Below are positions 5,432 through 8,561 of a stretch of DNA of 8,561 nucleotides, piece by piece. Every line of letters begins with the position of its first letter. Position 1 is the first letter of the stretch. The position numbers were made by a program, and so were the translations under genes. The notes beneath the pieces are model-generated. The model had not been told where the DNA came from. It saw nothing but the letters and a program-made list of their open reading frames with translations, and did not search any database. The DNA comes from Globobulimina sp. (taxonomy: Eukaryota > Foraminifera > Rotaliida), in assembly GCA_003354225.1 (NCBI GenBank), contig PIVH01000076.1, positions 1 through 8,561 of the forward strand, in the 5' to 3' direction.

Positions 5432-8400
5432 ATGGAGCTGGCTGTGATATTTGCAATTATTTTAGGACTCTCGTCATTTTCATGTGGTTTCATAACAATG
5501 GTTATATTTTATAAAAAACGAAAAGAGAAATCAAGCAATGATTTAGCTGCCCGCTTACCCTCATTAGTAACAATTGAAATAATATTATTGTTGTGGTATT
5601 TAATGATCTGTACACCTTTAACGTTATATTTATACTTTTACTTTTCAGAGAATAATGTTGTGGCGTCCACCATATTCATTTTGTCATTCATCCCAATTTA
5701 CACAACACATATTATCCGCATTTGGCTATTTCAACTGAAATATGTCATAACTTCATTGTCGATGTTAAATCAGTTAGGCATTGTAAAATGGAAAGACATT
5801 AGAAACCAAATATGGACGAAAATATATTATAAACATAAATGGCTACACAGCATATCCATTTTACTCATAATATCCATGATATTGGATATAATATTAACTA
5901 TCATATATTTATCATTGTCATTAATTAACATCCAATATGGATTATACTTAAATATTATCATATTCACTCTGTTAACATTATGCATAGTTATCGGTGCTTT
6001 TTCTATCAAATCGTTCAACGATCCATTCAATATATTTCAGGAAGAAGTTACGTGCATTGTTCTACATCATATACACAATAAAAATAAAAAAATAACCAAC
6101 ACAGATCATGGTACTCTTCATATGGTTCATTGCATTGATAATCCTCGCCATATTTGCTATTTTTTTATGGAGCAATTTGCTAACACATAAATCGTGGACA
6201 ATCACAGTGACATTCCTCAGCGATATAGCTGCCACACTGTCCATTTTAATCCATTTCCATTTCAATCATAAATCCATTGAAGCCGCACAAAAAAATCTGC
6301 CATCGCTGGGCATAATAGTTTCAACCAAGGAAGGATTAGAAAAATTTCTCAGGTTTCTTGTGGCTGAATTAAGTGTTGAAAACCTCGAATTTTTCACATT
6401 ATCCATGCGATGGCGACACCGCTTGGTATTACGTGATAAGCGCAGAGCGCGTAAGCGAGCCAGTAAAATATCGAAATCTGCATTGATTCCAACCCAAAGC
6501 AAAGCAAATACTCAGAATAGTAATCACCAGCTATGTGTATCAGATCTTTTACACGCTGCAAACAATAGAAATGTCCCAGACAGCCCAGAAAGTCCAAACA
6601 GTCCAAATACTGCAACATTCACATATACACCACGCGAACAGTTAAAAATTAACATTTTTTATTGTATTAATACATTTTAACGATTTCGTAATGAATTTGC
6701 ACAGAACATCACCGGTTGGAGAGGCGTTGAAGAAAATGAAAAGACGCAGCAAATTGGGAGATATATCTGAGATGATATCGATATTTACATCGCCAACCTC
6801 AACCAACAGCAAATCAGCAAATACACCAAAAAAAAGAGTAACAAACACCAGTCTCGGTTTGCTAGCATTTCAAAAACAAAATCCTGGCAATGAAGCACAG
6901 ACTCATTTGGAACAATTACCGTTTCCAATATTGACCTTTGGTATATATGTGCTGCTACTTTTTTTTTTTTATATGTTTTTTATTGTTAACAGAGTTTTTG
7001 GACCGAGATGTTATCAAAAATGGAGAGCAAACAGCACAAAAGTCCAACAATTCAAATTTGAAACCGTCGCTGCAAAAAAAGAAAAATACAATGAGTGAAA
7101 CGTACGTGCTGGAATTCAGCAAAACGCGCACAAAAACATTGACAGCGCAGCCACCGTTAACAAAGAAGGGAACCACGACAGAAACAGTCGTGTCTCTGTT
7201 TTTTGAGCAATATGATGTGATGCAAATAAATAAACGCCGCATGACTGAAATAAGCAAAACCAACACAGCTCACACACTTACAAGGAACACCCGTACCAAT
7301 ACAAATCAGTCCAATATCTCGAAAACTGTGTTCACAAAAACTGGAGCAAACATATCCAATTTAACATTACAGACACAAACCGAAAGCAATGTGAAATCAG
7401 CTACCATCACCGGTGTGTAACATGTGTACTTATATGTGATTCGACAACGGCGCAATGTATACAATCTAAAATGTTTGCACATTTTAGTAAACAAACATAT
7501 ACACAGTTTTATTGTATATGTAAACGCTCAGTTTTCACGATATGTACAAACATTTTATATTGAATGGTCACAAAAAAATATTGCATTTTTTTGGAATGAA
7601 CCACAATTAACTTTTCAGAAAACGTTATTGTCCATGTTTCGTTTCTGTTATTAAGCTAAATCATCGACGCTTGAAACGTTTCTACAATCTACGATAACAT
7701 AAAGCGGTGTCAACTGCATGATATTAATACGTTTCTCATGTAACAATATGTTATATGTACTATGTAGGTACACCTGGCACCAACACAGGAACAGGAACCA
7801 TCACAATCAGTGTCAAAAAGAAATCTATTCATTTGAATGTAACCCCCGCTCAGGAACCACTACAACCGGACGACAATTCGTTGAGTTTCAAAGAAATTGA
7901 TTTGCAAACACCTGTTCCTGACACACCTATTCCTGCAATAAAACGACAAAAACGGTCCTCATCCACGTTGACGAAAAGCCAAAACAAAGTTGTGCCGATT
8001 ACGCCATTCTTCTCTGCCTCGGGCAGTGGTTCGCTACACAATAATTTGGACTATTCTGGGGAGTTTATATTAACTCCAAATAATATGGAACCGGTTAAGG
8101 AAGAGCTTGAATTGGACGCTGATGGCAATGTCAACATTGTCAACTTGCCCAAACAGAAAAGTATTACTGTGACAATACAGAAAGTTGATGAGGACAGAAA
8201 AGGTCCACGTACTTCGCGCTCAGCGCGCACTGCGACTCCCTCAACTTTTGGTAGTGAAAGAAAATCGAAATCTGGATCCATTGTTGAGGAAGAAAAAAAA
8301 TCTGGACATCAACTGCAGGATTCTGATCATAATCAGATTCAAAATACTTTGTCCAACATACAAGTGGATGAAGTGGTGACTGCCAATAATAAAAATATGT

Positions 8401-8561
8401 TAATAAACAGATTAAGTGTGTGGAAAATGGACGATTCCAATGAAGAAAAAAAAGGTAATATTAATGCTGATGTTGGTGGTAGCGGTAAGGAGAGGAATAC
8501 AGTGACTTTTGGTGGTTGGTTTGACGATGATGCAGCATTTGAAGTGTATGACGAAGAGTGG
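5432..8561 (+). CDS. seven-helix membrane receptor with RGS box, 5 exons, 3'-partial
   Basis: The proposed exons are 5432-6046, 6105-6640, 6705-6940, 6993-7412 and 7768-8561 (open), giving 867 in-frame codons with every splice phase matching. The ATG is the first in its frame after an upstream TGA and has a good context (ACCATGG). Hydrophobic helices lie near residues 3-27, 44-70, 76-101, 138-163, 169-192, 208-227 and 236-258. With no signal peptide, the N-terminus would be outside and the tail in the cytosol. Residues 277-312 match the start of an RGS box (FLRFLVAELSVENLEFF), which in this family binds active G-alpha and speeds GTP hydrolysis. The layout resembles plant AtRGS1-type 7TM-RGS proteins. 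Residues 313-855 are Lys/Ser/Thr/Asn-rich with no recognised domain, including a basic IKRQKR patch. The final AAFEVYDEEW resembles RGS helix 5, suggesting that the box resumes beyond the edge. Ligand and G-alpha partner are unknown. Confidence 0.8.
6047..6104 (+). other. intron 1 of the receptor gene, 58 nt
   Basis: It begins GTTACG and ends AACACAG. Removing it joins residue 205 (..NIFQEE) in phase 0 to ATC ATG and continues directly into the sixth membrane helix. Retaining it shifts to a polar His/Asn-rich frame that soon stops at 6190. The exon 2 frame carries two more helices and the RGS start, so splicing here is well supported. A TAAC branch-like string lies just upstream of the acceptor. 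Confidence 0.75.
6641..6704 (+). other. intron 2 of the receptor gene, 64 nt
   Basis: It begins GTTAAA and ends TTGCACAG. It joins in phase 2, making a CAA (Gln384) codon across the junction, and links ..YTPRE to TSPVGEALKK. The GTTA donor matches that of intron 1. A nearer GT donor at 6664 would create a stop at the junction and is rejected. The AT-rich Phe/Tyr-coding end of the unspliced frame supports removal. Confidence 0.7.
6941..6992 (+). other. intron 3 of the receptor gene, 52 nt
   Basis: It begins GTATATATG and ends with long T runs and TTGTTAACAG, the most typical intron of the gene. Removal joins in phase 1 and makes a GAG (Glu463) codon across the junction, linking ..PILTF to FLDRDVIKNG. 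Both neighbouring frames show a false membrane-like FFFF stretch that comes only from the T-rich intron. Confidence 0.8.
7413..7767 (+). other. intron 4 of the receptor gene, about 355 nt
   Basis: The frame of exon 4 stops at 7418-7420, and a polar frame resumes after the acceptor TATGTAG at 7767 and stays open to the window edge. A donor GTGTGT at 7413 joins in phase 1, making GGT (Gly603) and a smooth Thr/Gly-rich join (ATITG then TPGTNTGTGT). It is six times longer than the other introns. A 76-codon frame inside it (7424-7654) is Phe/Tyr/His-rich and looks non-coding. Two introns around a small unseen exon remain possible. Confidence 0.65.

Noticed and set aside
6664-6704. 41-nt version of intron 2 with a donor at 6664
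   Set aside because: The phase does not match exon 3 and the junction would create a TAA stop. The donor at 6641 gives a clean frame.
2882-7628. Near-identical string ttttcagaaa(c)acgttat in the 2845-2933 hairpin and in intron 4 (7612-7628)
   Set aside because: Only 17 of 18 bases match, with no similarity in the flanks and no hairpin at the second site. It is not enough to claim a shared element.
7424-7654. 76-codon frame inside intron 4
   Set aside because: It is Phe/Tyr/His/Asn-rich like random AT-rich DNA and lies between well-matched splice sites.

Overview
The window looks like nuclear DNA of an AT-rich, free-living protist. The protein genes are eukaryotic in kind (a Ser/Thr-type protein kinase and a seven-helix receptor with an RGS box). 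The receptor gene is interrupted by phase-consistent GT..AG introns, three of them only 52-64 nt long. Asn, Gln, Asp-Asn and His runs are frequent, and the standard stop codons appear to be in use. Kinase and 7TM-RGS proteins of this style occur in foraminifera-like Rhizaria and in amoebae. I lean weakly towards a Reticulomyxa-like rhizarian, but nothing in the window settles this.

Layout. (1) Positions 1-2679, minus strand: one uninterrupted 893-codon reading frame that runs off the left edge. It has a Gln/Asn/Asp-rich N-terminus, a divergent protein kinase domain and a His/Pro/Ser-rich tail. (2) Positions 2680-3180: AT-rich kinase upstream region with a long, strongly paired hairpin at 2845-2933. 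(3) Positions 3185-3583: a tandem array of GC-rich palindromes, mostly in steps of about 54-71 bp, leading into a 62-nt tRNA-like gene (3596-3657, anticodon TAA) followed by a T6 stop. (4) Positions 3665-4927: gene-poor AT-rich DNA with two inverted-repeat structures, a 13-bp hairpin at 4554-4610 and a foldback element of about 264 bp at 4650-4913 that could be a MITE. (5) Positions 4928-5341, minus strand: a 137-codon Ser/Lys-rich protein of unknown function. (6) Positions 5432-8561, plus strand: a five-exon receptor gene, open at the right edge. It encodes seven predicted membrane helices followed by the first half of an RGS box, then about 550 residues of low-complexity sequence. At the last codons of the window it seems to resume the RGS box.

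The 137-codon gene and the receptor gene are divergent and share about 90 bp of upstream DNA, so they may share a promoter. The receptor is expected to act at a membrane and to regulate a heterotrimeric G protein through its cytoplasmic RGS part. The kinase could belong to any signalling pathway, and nothing here links it to the receptor. The parts that stand out most are the palindrome array joined to the unusual tRNA-like gene, and the RGS box apparently split by a huge insertion.
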